Assembly: GCA_964369685.1 (NCBI GenBank)
Contig: CAYJFB010000014.1
Span: 1 to 60,499, forward strand
DNA length: 60,499 bases
Source: Avidesulfovibrio sp964369685
Lineage (GTDB): Bacteria; Desulfobacterota; Desulfovibrionia; Desulfovibrionales; Desulfovibrionaceae
Direction: 5' to 3'
Below the pieces are notes generated by a model. It searched no databases. It saw only the letters and a program-made list of their open reading frames with translations, and had not been told where the DNA came from. The translations under genes were made by a program, and so were the position numbers. This document shows positions 59,564 to 60,499 of the stretch, in pieces. The first letter of the stretch is position 1; every line of letters starts with the position of its first letter.

Positions 59564-60499
59564 ATGCTTGAATCACAAGAAATGCGTGCAGTGTATAGTG
59601 AAACATTGGTTGCGTTGGCTAAAGACGATTTGCGTATCGTCGATATAGAGGCCGATCTTTCTGCGGCACACGCTACCAAAGCGTTCAAATTGGCCTATCC
59701 CGAACGCGCTTTGAACGTGGGCATTGCAGAAGCAAACATGCTTGGTGTTGCGGCAGGTTTGGCGGCGTGTGGAAAGATTCCGTTTGTGCATTCGTTTGGG
59801 ACATTTGCTTCGCGGCGCTGTTTTGATCAGATTGCCATTTCTGTGTGTTATGCTGATCTTGCGGTGAAGATTGTTGGTTCTGATCCAGGGCTCAGCGCGG
59901 AACTCAATGGCGGAACACATATGGCCTTGGAAGATGTGGGCATTTTACGAACATTACCGCGAATCACTATTTTTGAACCGACGGATTCGATTCAGCTTCG
60001 CAAAGCGTTGCCTGCAATTGTTGCACATAACGGCCCTGTATATATTCGTTTATTCCGTCGTAAAGTTGAACAAATTTTTACCGAAGACTATACGTTTACC
60101 TGGGGTAAGGCCGACCGCCTGCGTGAAGGGACAGACGTCACATTGATTGCTTCGGGTCTTTGTGTGCAATACGCACTGGAAGCGGCTGTATTGTTGCAAC
60201 AAGAAAATATCTCTGCCCGAGTCCTTAATATGCATACCGTAAAACCCTTGGACGCCGAAGCGGTGATTTCTGCGGCTCAAGAAACAGGCGCCTTGGTGAC
60301 AGCCGAAAATCATAATATTATCGGCGGGCTTGGCAGTGCTGTAGCTGAAGTTTTGGCAGAACATTGCCCAACACCGCTTGAACGGATAGGCATTCGCGAT
60401 TGTTGCGGAGAAGTCGGAAAACTTCCATACTTGCTTGAAAAATTTGCAATGACAGCAAAAGACATCGCTGCGGCTGCGAGTAAAGCCGTCAGCAGAAAA
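59564..60499 (+). CDS. Transketolase C-terminal subunit, 3' end outside window
   Basis: Second half of the split transketolase: pyrimidine-binding and C-terminal domains. ATG 59564 is preceded by AAGG. Readable motifs include IVDIEADLSAAHATKAF, NVGIAEANMLGVAAGLAACGK (with the TPP-contacting Glu), VHSFGTFASRRCFDQI, YIRLFRRKVEQIF and the C-terminal NMHTVKPLDAEAV and TAENHNIIGGLGSAVAEVLAE. At least 312 residues are visible with no stop before the window end, about the full expected length. Confidence 0.93.
   Translation, partial: MLESQEMRAVYSETLVALAKDDLRIVDIEADLSAAHATKAFKLAYPERALNVGIAEANMLGVAAGLAACGKIPFVHSFGTFASRRCFDQIAISVCYADLAVKIVGSDPGLSAELNGGTHMALEDVGILRTLPRITIFEPTDSIQLRKALPAIVAHNGPVYIRLFRRKVEQIFTEDYTFTWGKADRLREGTDVTLIASGLCVQYALEAAVLLQQENISARVLNMHTVKPLDAEAVISAAQETGALVTAENHNIIGGLGSAVAEVLAEHCPTPLERIGIRDCCGEVGKLPYLLEKFAMTAKDIAAAASKAVSRK

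Noticed and set aside
1..60499. tRNA, rRNA, tmRNA, SRP RNA and CRISPR arrays
   Set aside because: Reading for T-loop signatures, conserved RNA cores and regularly spaced repeats gave no convincing candidate; a covariance-model search would be decisive.

Overview
This window looks like chromosomal DNA from a low-G+C member of the Desulfovibrionaceae. The evidence is a periplasmic NrfHA ammonifying nitrite reductase with a lipoprotein NrfA, hypF for [NiFe]-hydrogenase maturation, the gene order dnaA-dnaN-gyrB-gyrA, separate glyQ and glyS, a MetH without a reactivation domain, a split transketolase and phenylacetate-CoA ligase. The base composition seems by eye clearly A+T richer than in classical Desulfovibrio, so a host-associated low-G+C lineage (Lawsonia- or Taurinivorans-like) is possible. 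That placement is inference. I saw no tRNA, rRNA, CRISPR array, phage or complete insertion sequence.

Layout. 1-8.8 kb (minus strand): a partial Hsp70-like chaperone, a fused exported MsrBA repair enzyme, a Crp/Fnr regulator and nrfHA, with identical-type TGTGA-N6-TCACA palindromes upstream of both the regulator and nrfHA; then proB, ridA and motA. 9.2-20.7 kb (plus strand): an M23 peptidase, an acyltransferase, a 147-bp MITE-like element, an FAH-family hydrolase, then a two-gene DNA-repair unit. The first gene of that unit fuses an Endonuclease Q-like PHP domain to a UvrD helicase ending in a clamp-binding-type motif; the second is an AddB-like PD-(D/E)XK nuclease. A flavin-dependent oxidoreductase follows. 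20.9-27.7 kb (minus strand): a PP-loop tRNA thiolation-type enzyme, small proteins, hpt, a short ArgA-like acetyltransferase, a TlpA-like thioredoxin, gap and a second M23 peptidase.

27.7-28.2 kb is an A+T-rich region where coding direction flips, and it is the candidate replication origin. 28.2-40.1 kb (plus strand): dnaA (divergent), dnaN, gyrB, gyrA, a TPR lipoprotein, thrC and trkA. 40.2-43.6 kb (minus strand): a 53-residue membrane protein, a polar amino-acid ABC transporter pair without a binding protein, and paaK. 43.9-50.3 kb (plus strand): an RsfS-GpmI fusion, a small zinc-ribbon protein, a TolC-family channel and metH, which overlaps hypF tail to tail by 4 bases. 50.3-56.9 kb (minus strand): hypF, glyS, glyQ and two small genes. 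57.2 kb to the end (plus strand): a TIGR01777-type epimerase and the two halves of transketolase, the second cut by the window edge.

The intergenic DNA carries many perfect hairpins and a dispersed palindromic repeat (T-run followed by a G-run/C-run hairpin). One copy of that repeat lies in frame inside the AddB-like gene. The most notable candidates are the EndoQ-helicase/AddB unit, the RsfS-GpmI fusion, the coding-sequence palindrome insertion and the shared operator pair at the nitrite-reduction locus.
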